64,000 bases of DNA. It comes from Parcubacteria group bacterium ADurb.Bin192. Its GTDB lineage: Bacteria > Patescibacteriota > Patescibacteriia > 2-12-FULL-60-25. Position numbers and translations under genes: made by a program. The notes under the pieces were generated by a model. It was not told the origin of the DNA. It saw only the letters and a program-made list of their open reading frames with translations, and did not search any database. The DNA lies in assembly GCA_002070095.1 (NCBI GenBank), contig MWCR01000001.1, forward strand, positions 1 through 64,000, read 5' to 3'. Below are positions 1 to 6,943 of the stretch, in pieces (the first letter of the stretch is position 1; the number at the start of each line of letters is the position of its first letter).

Positions 1-1
1 T

Positions 2-757
2 ATAACGGCGGCCGGAGGTATTTTGATCCTGCCATTTATTTGGCGAGAAATAATACCCGCCTTTGCCGACACCTCCAATTGGCTGTTAATCATCATCGCC
101 TGCGCCTTGGTCATGCTCACGGCCCTGGCCAACTTCCAGGGATTAAAGCTCGGCAAGCTGGCCGTGGTCATGCCCATTAACGGATTGGAAATCATCGTAG
201 CCGTACTCTTGGCCATGGCCATTGGCCAAGAAATCTACGATCTAAAAACTTTGTTGTTTATCATTTTGGTTTTAATCGGACTGACTCTGATTTCCGTGGT
301 TTCATTGGACAAAATTAAAAAATTACGTTTAGAAAACGGCGTGGGCTGGGCCATTATCGGAGCCATCGGCCTGGGAGCCAGCGACTATGTCATCGGCCAT
401 GCCAGCCGAACCTTTTCACCTCTTTTCGCCATCTGGCTGACCCACTCGGCCGTGGCCGTTTTCAGCGGGCTGATCATGCTTAAAACCAGAGCCTACAAAC
501 AAATCAAGCAAGATCTGAATCATTTTATGGGACTGATCGGGGCGCAATCTTTTTTGGATAATGCTTCCTGGATCAGCTTCGCCTACGCCACGATCTACAT
601 ACCCATCGGCATTGCCACCACCATCAGCGAAGGCTACCTGATAGTCGCGGTCATGCTCGGATTGCTGATCAATAAAGAAAAAATTAAAGCACATCAAACA
701 GCCGGCATGATTTTGGCTCTAATTGGGATCATGGCCTTATCATTGTTGACCGTTTAA
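2..757 (+). CDS. DMT/EamA-like integral membrane transporter, 5' end cut by the window edge
   Basis: The frame is open to the left edge, so the true start lies outside the window; the TTG at 23 is only the first possible internal start. About 250 residues are visible, almost all in hydrophobic helices (about eight), with short basic loops such as the DKIKKLRLEN stretch. A second half beginning GWAIIGAIGLGASDYVIGH looks like the second five-helix repeat of the drug/metabolite transporter superfamily, usually near 290 residues. The substrate cannot be told. It ends about 25 bases before the tRNA-Lys promoter and shares no obvious operon with what follows. Family call is from helix pattern and repeat layout, not from a specific motif. 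Confidence 0.65.
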   Translation: MTAAGGILILPFIWREIIPAFADTSNWLLIIIACALVMLTALANFQGLKLGKLAVVMPINGLEIIVAVLLAMAIGQEIYDLKTLLFIILVLIGLTLISVVSLDKIKKLRLENGVGWAIIGAIGLGASDYVIGHASRTFSPLFAIWLTHSAVAVFSGLIMLKTRAYKQIKQDLNHFMGLIGAQSFLDNASWISFAYATIYIPIGIATTISEGYLIVAVMLGLLINKEKIKAHQTAGMILALIGIMALSLLTV

Positions 758-781
758 AAATATTTGAACGATTATTTTCTC

Positions 782-810
782 TTGACTGATTGCCATCAAT
801 CACGTATTAT
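782..810 (+). promoter_or_regulatory. Sigma-70-type promoter for tRNA-Lys
   Basis: TTGACT at 782-787, a 17-base spacer, and TATTAT at 805-810, about 80 bases before the tRNA. Spacing is ideal and no other gene follows on this strand. Confidence 0.7.
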
Positions 811-895
811 AGGCGCGAAATTACTATTTCGCGCGGTATCCATAAAACGATACAGCGTGGCATTCACGCCAAATACAAGCACCCATCATCAATAT

Positions 896-971
896 GCGTC
901 GGTAGCTCAGCTGGTAGAGCAGGGGCCTCTTAAGCCCAAGGTCCTGGGTTCAAACCCCAGCCGACGCACCA
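896..971 (+). tRNA. tRNA-Lys (anticodon CUU)
   Basis: A 76-base cloverleaf: acceptor GCGTCGG pairs with CCGACGC, D-arm GCTC/GAGC, anticodon loop CTCTTAA giving CUU, T-loop TTCAAAC, discriminator A and an encoded CCA at 969-971. The top pair of the anticodon stem (27-43) is a G-A mismatch. The encoded CCA also starts the 5' arm of a following hairpin (CACTCCCC at 970-977 with GGGGAGTG at 1003-1010). Confidence 0.95.
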
Positions 972-1306
972 CTCCCCGTCGCCTCGCATATTGCGGGGCT
1001 ATGGGGAGTGTCCCTCGTAACTTTAGTGGAGTGGGGCATCCCCCTCCGCGTAAAGCTATGGGGGATTTTAGTTTAAGGGGTTTGAAGGGAGGCGAGAGCT
1101 CTGCACGATTGCAGAGCGGTGCGCAGCCGACGCGGACTGCGAATCGGAGTGAGCAGAAACCCCAGCCGACGCACCACTCCCCGTCGCCTCGCATATTGCG
1201 GAGCTATGGGGAGTGTCCCTCACAACTGAACCCATCGGAGCTTTATGCGAAGTTGGGTTAGTGGAGTGGGACATCCCCCTTCGCGTAAAGCTATGGGGGA
1301 TTTTTA
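952..1306 (+). repeat. Duplicated tRNA-Lys 3' tail plus downstream hairpins
   Basis: The T-arm/acceptor 3' end of tRNA-Lys, the CCA and the following hairpins (952-1070) recur at 1157-1306, about 205 bases on. The second copy carries the tRNA tail but no 5' half, so it is not a tRNA gene. It also has about 25 extra bases at 1212-1257 that form their own AACCCA/TGGGTT stem. Copies are nearly identical through the shared parts, suggesting a recent local duplication or an att-like tail left by an integration event. No integrase is nearby. Confidence 0.85.
1038..1069 (+). terminator. Intrinsic terminator after tRNA-Lys
   Basis: ATCCCCC (1038-1044) pairs with GGGGGAT (1060-1066), followed by TTTA. 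The near-identical second copy is at 1273-1306 with a longer TTTTTAA run. Confidence 0.65.
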
Positions 1307-1331
1307 ATAAAAAGTAGCCCGCAGAGGGGCT
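1303..1331 (-). terminator. Intrinsic terminator of the 1330-2004 gene
   Basis: On the minus strand AGCCC (1331-1327) pairs with GGGCT (1320-1316), followed by ACTTTTTA. It overlaps the stop codon of the gene. Confidence 0.6.
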
Positions 1332-2004
1332 AGAGCACGAAAGCGTCCGGAGTGACCAGACGCGAAGATTCTTCGTCCGCACAAAAAACATCGAAGTACA
1401 TGGCCTTACCCGGAACCCAGGCAAAACCGACCAGGATGTTTTCCGTAACCCGGGTGGACGTGCGCACAAAGACGAGATCGCTCTCGCTCCGGCTGGCAAA
1501 GGGAGGCGGTTCTTCGCGCCAAGCCGTAGACGCAGCCGCGAGGTAAGCTAACTGCGTAACACTGGGCAGAATCAAGCGCTGAAAAAAGCCGCTTTGGCAG
1601 GCCGTGGTCTGACGATGCTCATCTTCGTTCTTGAAAGTGCGGCCGGACACCATGATCCAGCTTTCGTCAGTACTCTTAATCTTCATCAAGTAGTCGTGCG
1701 TAGTGCTCCTGGCCTTAAAATCCATGCCGCGGCGGACGAAGAAGGGGTAGATATGAGCATAAAGCTCGATACCCCGCGGCGACCAAAGCAACCTGCGCAA
1801 CCCGCCCTTGACCTCGCGCAGCAGACGGCTCGAACTGGCCGGCTTGGCGAATCTGGTAGGCGTGTGATAAGGAACGCGCAACGACAACATCAAGCGCGCG
1901 TGATGAGCGGACCTGGAGGCCCAATGATCCTGCATGCAGGATATGAGGTTGCAGACAGGGGTCAGATCTTCTCCCCAAACAGCGACCGAATCGCCATTAC
2001 CCAT
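1330..2004 (-). CDS. Protein of unknown function, 224 aa
   Basis: I do not recognise a family. The start is the ATG at 2004, preceded by a strong AAAGGAG site eight bases upstream and further up by TGC-TATAGT, a plausible extended -10. The protein is soluble, with no signal peptide or membrane segment, and rich in Arg and Ser; the central part (around residues 85-150) alternates short strands with charged turns. The gene is monocistronic with its own terminator and looks more GC-rich than the neighbouring transporter genes, a style shared with the kinase (6944-8743), 12535-13254 and 32619-33218. The frame is intact for 675 bases and the start and stop signals are consistent, so it is very likely real. 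Confidence 0.6.
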   Translation of the reverse strand: MGNGDSVAVWGEDLTPVCNLISCMQDHWASRSAHHARLMLSLRVPYHTPTRFAKPASSSRLLREVKGGLRRLLWSPRGIELYAHIYPFFVRRGMDFKARSTTHDYLMKIKSTDESWIMVSGRTFKNEDEHRQTTACQSGFFQRLILPSVTQLAYLAAASTAWREEPPPFASRSESDLVFVRTSTRVTENILVGFAWVPGKAMYFDVFCADEESSRLVTPDAFVL

Positions 2005-2068
2005 CGCGTGGTCTCCTTTCCGGCTGTATGTATTTTTACTATAGCACGGATGCGTTTAACTAAAAAAA

Positions 2069-3070
2069 TCAACTGAAAATTTTCTTAAGAAAAGACCAAG
2101 GATTTTTATGTTTAACCGCCCGCAACATGATTAAAATAATATTTTTGCCTGCCGGTACCCCGTTAAGCTCCAAAAAACCATGCCCTTTTAAAATCTGATC
2201 CCCCATGTTTCCGTGGACCCAAAGAGGACCTTCCCAATATCTGAAATGCGCGTGAGTCATTTCTTGATTAAGCAGTTTGGGTCCGCAGGTTAAATGCAAA
2301 TTCAGAGACGGAATATCTATTTGCCACTCCAAAGGATAACTGGCGCCGGACAAAGAACTTTTCCAACGCGTTTTAAGAGCGGTCATTTTTAATTTATGAA
2401 CCGTTTGCTGTTTGCCTCCGGGCCAAGAAATCATGCCCATGACGGTTTCAGGCTTCCGGCCGAAAGAAAAAAACATCAAATCAGCGCCATTATCCAGCTG
2501 AAAAGAAAACCAAGTCCAAGCGAATTGATTGAACAGAGTAACGGGACTCCACTGATGATCCATCCAGCCCAAGCCTTTAAATTTAATACCGCGCCGGCCG
2601 GCAACCACGTTTCCGCTGACTTCATGGCGAGGCAAAGAATAGTAATACGTGCTAGTTGTCTTTAAATCCACCAAGCCCGTATCTCCCACATAAAGCGGCG
2701 GTTTTATGGGCTTGAATCTAAGGTCAAAATCCGGGGTTTTAATCTGATAAGACGCGTCCTTATTTTTTCTCATGCCGATAGACGGACCGGCACTGAAACT
2801 CAAAGCCCCGTTCCTCAAACCCGAATCATCCGCTCCTTTCCAAAAAACTTTAAAATGCGGTTTGAATTTTTTTTGCTTAACATCCGTACTGAACCAATGA
2901 GCAAAATAAATATTTTTGACACCCAAAACAGACCCTTTGAATAAAACAAACATGAGAGCGTACTGATCGCCTTTCGCGCTCTCTCCCTGCGCGGTCCAAT
3001 ACCACCATTCAACCGGCTCTTTGTGCAGACCTTCGTCATCCGGAAGATGAATTTTTAATTTAGCCGGCAT
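2069..3070 (-). CDS. AttH/CrtC-like (carotenoid 1,2-hydratase superfamily) protein
   Basis: 333 residues. Near the N-terminus the motif EPVEWWYWTAQ matches the conserved E-W-W-Y-W block of the AttH/CrtC lipocalin-like family; later blocks such as GLGWMDHQWSP (around residue 165) and FSFQLDNGADLMFFSFG fit the same two-barrel fold. Known members include hydroxyneurosporene synthase and the Agrobacterium AttH protein; members outside carotenoid clusters have no proven reaction, and no carotenoid genes are visible here, so a hydratase role should not be assumed. No signal peptide is seen at the chosen ATG. It starts nine bases after the frameshifted MFS gene and is probably co-transcribed with it, which hints at handling of a lipophilic substrate together with transport. 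Confidence 0.75.
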   Translation of the reverse strand: MPAKLKIHLPDDEGLHKEPVEWWYWTAQGESAKGDQYALMFVLFKGSVLGVKNIYFAHWFSTDVKQKKFKPHFKVFWKGADDSGLRNGALSFSAGPSIGMRKNKDASYQIKTPDFDLRFKPIKPPLYVGDTGLVDLKTTSTYYYSLPRHEVSGNVVAGRRGIKFKGLGWMDHQWSPVTLFNQFAWTWFSFQLDNGADLMFFSFGRKPETVMGMISWPGGKQQTVHKLKMTALKTRWKSSLSGASYPLEWQIDIPSLNLHLTCGPKLLNQEMTHAHFRYWEGPLWVHGNMGDQILKGHGFLELNGVPAGKNIILIMLRAVKHKNPWSFLKKIFS

Positions 3071-3079
3071 GATTGATGG

Positions 3080-3702
3080 TTATTTTTTTATATACGGTTT
3101 AATAGGCCAAAGCAATAAAGAACCGAAAAATGAAATTATGACCACGGTCCAGATCAAAATCGCAAAACCTTCGGTGGCCGCGATATAGCCTCCAACGGCC
3201 GCAAAAGCTGCGCTGGTTAAGTCAACCAAGGTAAAATACACTCCCCACACTCCGTACCTTCCTTCTTCTTGTCGATATGGCGCGTGAACAAAGCCATATA
3301 GGTGGGAAAGGTAAAGGCTGTAAACAAACCCAAGAAGAATTGCACGATGTATAATTGCCAAGGAGTGTTAATGAACAAATAAGCCAAAGGTATCAAGGCG
3401 ATCAAAATGGAAAATATAAACATCAGCCAATAATCGTCCCATTCTCCCTTGATTCTATCAATCATGTGAGCCACCGGAATCTGCATCAGACTCTTGGTGA
3501 ATAAGTAGATGGCAGCTGCTATACCGGCCACAGCTTCATTGCCCCCGACTATGTAATCTTCAACAAAAATCGCGAAGATGGGACCGAGTAAGCCGGCCGC
3601 GCCCATGATAACCGTGTCGGAAATGATTAAAAAACGGATGACCGGATTAACATCTTTTAGGAAATAATCTCTAAAATTCAAAGATCTTTTTTTCATAAAC
3701 AC
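3080..3702 (-). pseudogene. MFS-like transporter half, broken by a 2-base insertion
   Basis: Two frames overlap. The first (3702 downward) gives about 150 residues with four or five hydrophobic helices and reads HIDKKKEGTECGE before running out; the second (ending 3080) resumes with VYFTLVDLTSAAFAAVGGY. Removing one CA dinucleotide from the CACAC at 3246-3250 restores EGTEWGVYFTL, the expected conserved turn, giving one protein of about 205 residues with six helices, i.e. half a major-facilitator fold. The start is probably the ATG at 3696. The break may be a sequencing or assembly error, a programmed slip or a true pseudogene. It precedes the AttH-like gene by nine bases. Confidence 0.75.
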
Positions 3703-3776
3703 TAATAAAATACACTACGAGCGAGCATCGGACAATTGGCCTAATTAAAAAAGGGGTGCTAATATGCGTTTCTTAT

Positions 3777-4715
3777 ATGACGGCCAAAAAAATTCCAGCT
3801 CAAAAATCCAAAAAAGTGATTATCTCGTGCGCCATTACCGGCTCAATCCATACGCCCAGTATGTCGCCTTATTTGCCGGTGACTCCGGATCAAATAGCCG
3901 AGCAAAGCGTGCAAGCCGCGCGGGTGGGGGCAGCCATAATCCATTTACATGCCAGAAAGCCGACCACTGGCGAGCCCACCTCGGACACCACGATTTTTTC
4001 TCAATTCATCCCCCGCATAGAGCAAGATTGCGACGCTATTATCAATATTTCGACCGGCGGAGGTTTGGGCATGAGCCTGGATGACCGCCTTAATGCCGCC
4101 CAAAAATTCCAACCCGAACTTTGTTCACTAAACATGGGCTCTATTAATTTTGACGTGTCCCGCGCGGCCAAAGCGGATATGAACTGGAAAAATTCTTGGG
4201 AACCGCTCTTCCTCAAGCAGACAGACAATATGGTGTTCAAAAACACCTTCCGGGATATTGCTTACATCCTGGATCGAATCAGCCCCCTGGGCACCAGGTT
4301 TGAATACGAATGCTATGACGTGGGCCATCTTTATAATCTGGCTCATTTCGCGGAACAAGGTTTGATCAAGCCGCCTTTTTTCATTCAATTCATCTTCGGT
4401 GTTATGGGCGGGATTGGCGCGGACACGCAAAACATGGAATTCATGAAACAAACGGCTGACAAACTTTTTGGGAAAGACTATCTGTGGTCGGTTTTAGGCG
4501 CCGGACGCCACCAATTCCCCATGGCCGAACATGCCATCCAGATGGGAGGCAACGTACGTGTGGGCTTGGAAGACAACCTGTATATCGCCAAAGGTCAATT
4601 AGCCAAAAATAACGCGGAACAAGTTTTGGCTATCAGAAAAATTATCGAACAAAAAGGTCTACAAGTCGCGGGTCCGGATGAAACACGGGATATGCTGGGG
4701 TTGAAGGGCAAGTAA
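3777..4715 (+). CDS. BKACE-family (DUF849) beta-keto acid cleavage enzyme, Kce-like
   Basis: 312 residues from ATG 3777. The N-terminal strand KVIISCAITGS, the metal-binding HLHARKP (H-x-H), the INISTGGG strand, FGVMGGIG and the C-terminal GAGRHQFPMAEHA are hallmarks of the TIM-barrel beta-keto acid cleavage enzymes. The founding member (Kce) splits 3-keto-5-aminohexanoate with acetyl-CoA in lysine fermentation; family members use many beta-keto acids with an acyl-CoA, so the substrate is unknown. The start is uncertain: a good AAGGGG site (3751-3756) points to an ATG at 3764 that is out of frame, while in-frame choices are GTG 3756 and ATG 3777. A terminator follows at 4722-4744. Confidence 0.88.
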   Translation: MTAKKIPAQKSKKVIISCAITGSIHTPSMSPYLPVTPDQIAEQSVQAARVGAAIIHLHARKPTTGEPTSDTTIFSQFIPRIEQDCDAIINISTGGGLGMSLDDRLNAAQKFQPELCSLNMGSINFDVSRAAKADMNWKNSWEPLFLKQTDNMVFKNTFRDIAYILDRISPLGTRFEYECYDVGHLYNLAHFAEQGLIKPPFFIQFIFGVMGGIGADTQNMEFMKQTADKLFGKDYLWSVLGAGRHQFPMAEHAIQMGGNVRVGLEDNLYIAKGQLAKNNAEQVLAIRKIIEQKGLQVAGPDETRDMLGLKGK

Positions 4716-4721
4716 AAACAA

Positions 4722-4744
4722 AAAAACTCCCCTCAAGGAGTTTT
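4722..4744. terminator. Bidirectional terminator between the Kce-like gene and tRNA-Arg
   Basis: AAAACTCC (4723-4730) and GGAGTTTT (4737-4744) form a perfect stem with a CCTCAA loop and A/T runs on both sides, so it can end the plus-strand enzyme gene and the minus-strand tRNA. Confidence 0.8.
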
Positions 4745-4746
4745 GC

Positions 4747-4823
4747 TGGTGCGCTCGAGTGGATTTGAACCACTGACCCCTTCCTTCGGAGGGAAGTACT
4801 CTATCCAGCTGAGCTACGAGCGC
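4747..4823 (-). tRNA. tRNA-Arg (anticodon CCG)
   Basis: 77 bases on the minus strand: acceptor GCGCTCG/CGAGCGC, D-arm GCTC/GAGT, anticodon stem CTTCC/GGAAG with loop CTCCGAA giving CCG (reads CGG), T-arm AGTGG/CCACT with loop TTCAAAT, discriminator A and encoded CCA. Confidence 0.95.
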
Positions 4824-4833
4824 AAACAAGCGC

Positions 4834-4862
4834 ATAATAGGCAGGATCAATCTTTTTGGCAA
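4834..4862 (-). promoter_or_regulatory. Promoter for tRNA-Arg
   Basis: On the minus strand TTGCCA, a 17-base spacer, then TATTAT, ending eleven bases before the tRNA 5' end. Confidence 0.65.
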
Positions 4863-4867
4863 GCTCT

Positions 4868-5899
4868 CTACCCTACTCCGGACATCAATCGTCTGAAAAA
4901 TATTAAATTGTACAAAGCCATATTAAGCGGCAGATCCCAAGTACCGACCAAGTCAACCTGCTCTCCTCCCCAACCGGCTTTAAAACGAGAGATTCCTTCC
5001 CAGCTTTTTTTATACAAAGGATTTGCTTTGAATTCCGGATTGACACCCCACATATCATACCAGTGATTGCCCTCTTGTTTGGCGGCTTTAATCGCCTCCC
5101 AATGCAAGGCATAAGGCGCCATGGCCTGACGCATAAGATGCGAGGAGGCGCCATAAAGATAAGTGACGGTTTTACCGTATACGACTTCCACATCAGCGGC
5201 CAGCATAGCGCCGTTCAATTCCGCAATTCTCAAACGCGCCATATTAGCGGCCGCCAAAGTTTGCAAAGTTTTATATAAATAATCGGGCGCGTGCTGAACA
5301 AAGCCGGCGCGCGCTTCGGTTTCTTGCATCAGCTTTAAAAAACGATCTATATCCGAAGGATGAGAAGTGATGCGGGTTGTCACCTCGTGTTTGCCAGCCA
5401 CCCTGATGTTGTAACGTGTTTTTTCGTGCATGCCGGCCAACAATTCCTCTTCGGTTTTATATAGATCTAAGATCCGAGTACTGGCCGGACTCATGGAATA
5501 AGTCCGTAAAAATCGCGGCGGCAAATATCTGACTTCGGATTCTTGTTTGATCAAAGGCTCCATGCGCCAAAACAAACAACGCGGCAAACGGCCTTTTTCA
5601 TGCATTAAACTCAACAGCTCACTCAAAACTTGCCCATAATTCCGTTTCTCAATTTCGGGAGCAAACAAAGGACCGCGCGGCGCAAACCAATAACCCATGC
5701 CCAGAGCTTTGGAACGATATTCGCCTTGCACCGCGCACAACCACTTGCCTTGTTCATCGGTCAAAGCCAGCCTTTGGACTTTAACGCCCTGTGTTTTGCG
5801 GAATTCTCCCCAGACCCAAGACTGCGTGAACTGCGTCCATGGCTGACTAAGCTGAAATATTTCCCAATTGGTTTGATCGCTAATTTCGAGCAGAGGCAT
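4868..5899 (-). CDS. FemAB/FemX-family peptidoglycan interpeptide-bridge aminoacyltransferase
   Basis: 343 residues, normal for the family. Features seen are the N-terminal FTQSWVWGEFRKTQG block, the GYWFAPRGPLF strand, the central MHEKTRYNIRVAGK helix and the C-terminal GNHWYDMWGVNPEF block, all typical of Fem acyltransferases with twin GNAT folds. Such enzymes add amino acids from aminoacyl-tRNA to the lipid II stem peptide at the cytoplasmic face. It starts four bases after the ruvA stop and is very likely translationally coupled to it. No Shine-Dalgarno is needed in that arrangement. The amino acid donor cannot be read from sequence. Confidence 0.88.
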   Translation of the reverse strand: MPLLEISDQTNWEIFQLSQPWTQFTQSWVWGEFRKTQGVKVQRLALTDEQGKWLCAVQGEYRSKALGMGYWFAPRGPLFAPEIEKRNYGQVLSELLSLMHEKGRLPRCLFWRMEPLIKQESEVRYLPPRFLRTYSMSPASTRILDLYKTEEELLAGMHEKTRYNIRVAGKHEVTTRITSHPSDIDRFLKLMQETEARAGFVQHAPDYLYKTLQTLAAANMARLRIAELNGAMLAADVEVVYGKTVTYLYGASSHLMRQAMAPYALHWEAIKAAKQEGNHWYDMWGVNPEFKANPLYKKSWEGISRFKAGWGGEQVDLVGTWDLPLNMALYNLIFFRRLMSGVG

Positions 5900-5903
5900 A
5901 AAT

Positions 5904-6461
5904 TTATTTGCTCAAATACCTTAAAGCAACACGTACTCTTTCGCCCGGATCTTGAATTTCGGCCGGAATTTGTTTGGCCGCTTCTCTGGCCTGAAAAGCC
6001 GTGTAGCCCAAGCCGGTTAAAGCCGCGACTGTTTCGCGGTCGGCCTCGGGTTTGGCGCCCACTTCAACCAATTGACCTTTTAGTTCGAGCACGATCTTTT
6101 GAGCTGTTTTTTTGCCCAAACCCGGGATGGACGCCAGCCAATCAACATCCCCTTGAACCAACTTTTGACGCAAACCATCCAAATCCGAAGCCCCACAGAC
6201 AGCTAAGGCCACTTTGGGTCCCACACCGGACACGTCCAATAATTTTTCAAACAAAACCATTTCTTCCAAGCTAAAAAAAGCGAACAAATCATAAGCGTCT
6301 TCACGGATATGTTCGTGAAGATAAACCTTAACATTCTGTCCTACGGGCGCGGAAGCCAAGGTGCGAGAATGCGCCCGCAAACGATAGCCCAGGCCGTTGA
6401 TTTCCAAAATAAAAAAATCCAAATGGATTTCCGTCACAACACCATACAAAGTAGCCAACAT
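5904..6461 (-). CDS. ruvA: Holliday junction branch migration protein RuvA
   Basis: 185 residues. The N-terminal OB fold opens MLATLYGVVTEIH and includes VYLHEHIREDAYDLFAF; the helix-hairpin-helix region contains LLDVSGVGPKVALA and SIPGLGKKTAQKIVLELK; a short C-terminal domain (residues 140-185) should bind RuvB. RuvA forms tetramers that hold four-way junctions and load the RuvB motor. ruvB and ruvC are not in this window. A TATGCT -10-like box lies nine bases before the ATG with no Shine-Dalgarno, which suggests a leaderless message. femX follows after four bases. Confidence 0.95.
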   Translation of the reverse strand: MLATLYGVVTEIHLDFFILEINGLGYRLRAHSRTLASAPVGQNVKVYLHEHIREDAYDLFAFFSLEEMVLFEKLLDVSGVGPKVALAVCGASDLDGLRQKLVQGDVDWLASIPGLGKKTAQKIVLELKGQLVEVGAKPEADRETVAALTGLGYTAFQAREAAKQIPAEIQDPGERVRVALRYLSK

Positions 6462-6483
6462 ACGTCACCCAGCATAGCTTATT

Positions 6484-6886
6484 TACGGTATAAAATCAAA
6501 ACGTACTTAACGTCCATCACGTCCTCTCACGTACCTAGCGTCCAACGTCGCTCGTCCCACGTCAAACCAACATGTCATTGCGAGGAACGAGTCCGACGAG
6601 TGACAAGCGGTCGCCTCGGACGACAGCACGCCATGCCACTGTACGGCACTCGCGAGTGCCATACAGTGTCTTCACCATCATTCATCCTCACAATGATATG
6701 ATTGTGGTATTAATTATTTGGTGACGAGATCCTGAACTAAATTCAGGATGACGGAGAGGCGGTTCCGGATGACGACGGTGCGGGCGTGGGACGTTGTTAC
6801 ATGCTACATGTTTAGTGAATGTATGACGTCATGTACGCGAGAGGACGTGATGGACGCTAGGTACGTTAAGTACGTTTGTTGTAAAT
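6484..6886. repeat. Composite repeat island, about 400 bases
   Basis: No gene here. Left edge (about 6499-6562) is a run of ACGTCC-type units, right edge (about 6776-6876) the inverted counterpart GGACGT, sharing the inverted block GAGAGGACGTGATGGACG. Inside are a GTCATTGCGAG element (from 6573), a CCTGAACTAAATTCAGG hairpin (about 6729-6746) and a single ACATGCT heptamer (6801). The layout matches the other islands at 11.9, 28.9, 33.9 and 48.6 kb. Confidence 0.75.
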
Positions 6887-6891
6887 AAAAA

Positions 6892-6943
6892 ACACCTCGT
6901 TTCGAGCTAGTTCCAGCGTAAAAGCTGGTTGCTCGAAACGAGG
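6892..6943 (-). terminator. Intrinsic terminator of the Ser/Thr kinase gene
   Basis: A 13-base perfect stem, CCTCGTTTCGAGC (6895-6907) with GCTCGAAACGAGG (6931-6943), enclosing a second small hairpin; on the minus strand it is followed by TGTTTTTTATTT. It abuts the stop codon. Confidence 0.85.

Noticed and set aside
907-1499. Open frames across tRNA-Lys and its copied tail
   Set aside because: They translate tRNA and repeat sequence and have no supporting start site.
3764-4084. 106-codon frame at the Kce-like gene start
   Set aside because: It has a good ribosome site but encodes an Arg/Ser/His-rich shadow of the enzyme, so only the start oddity is reported.
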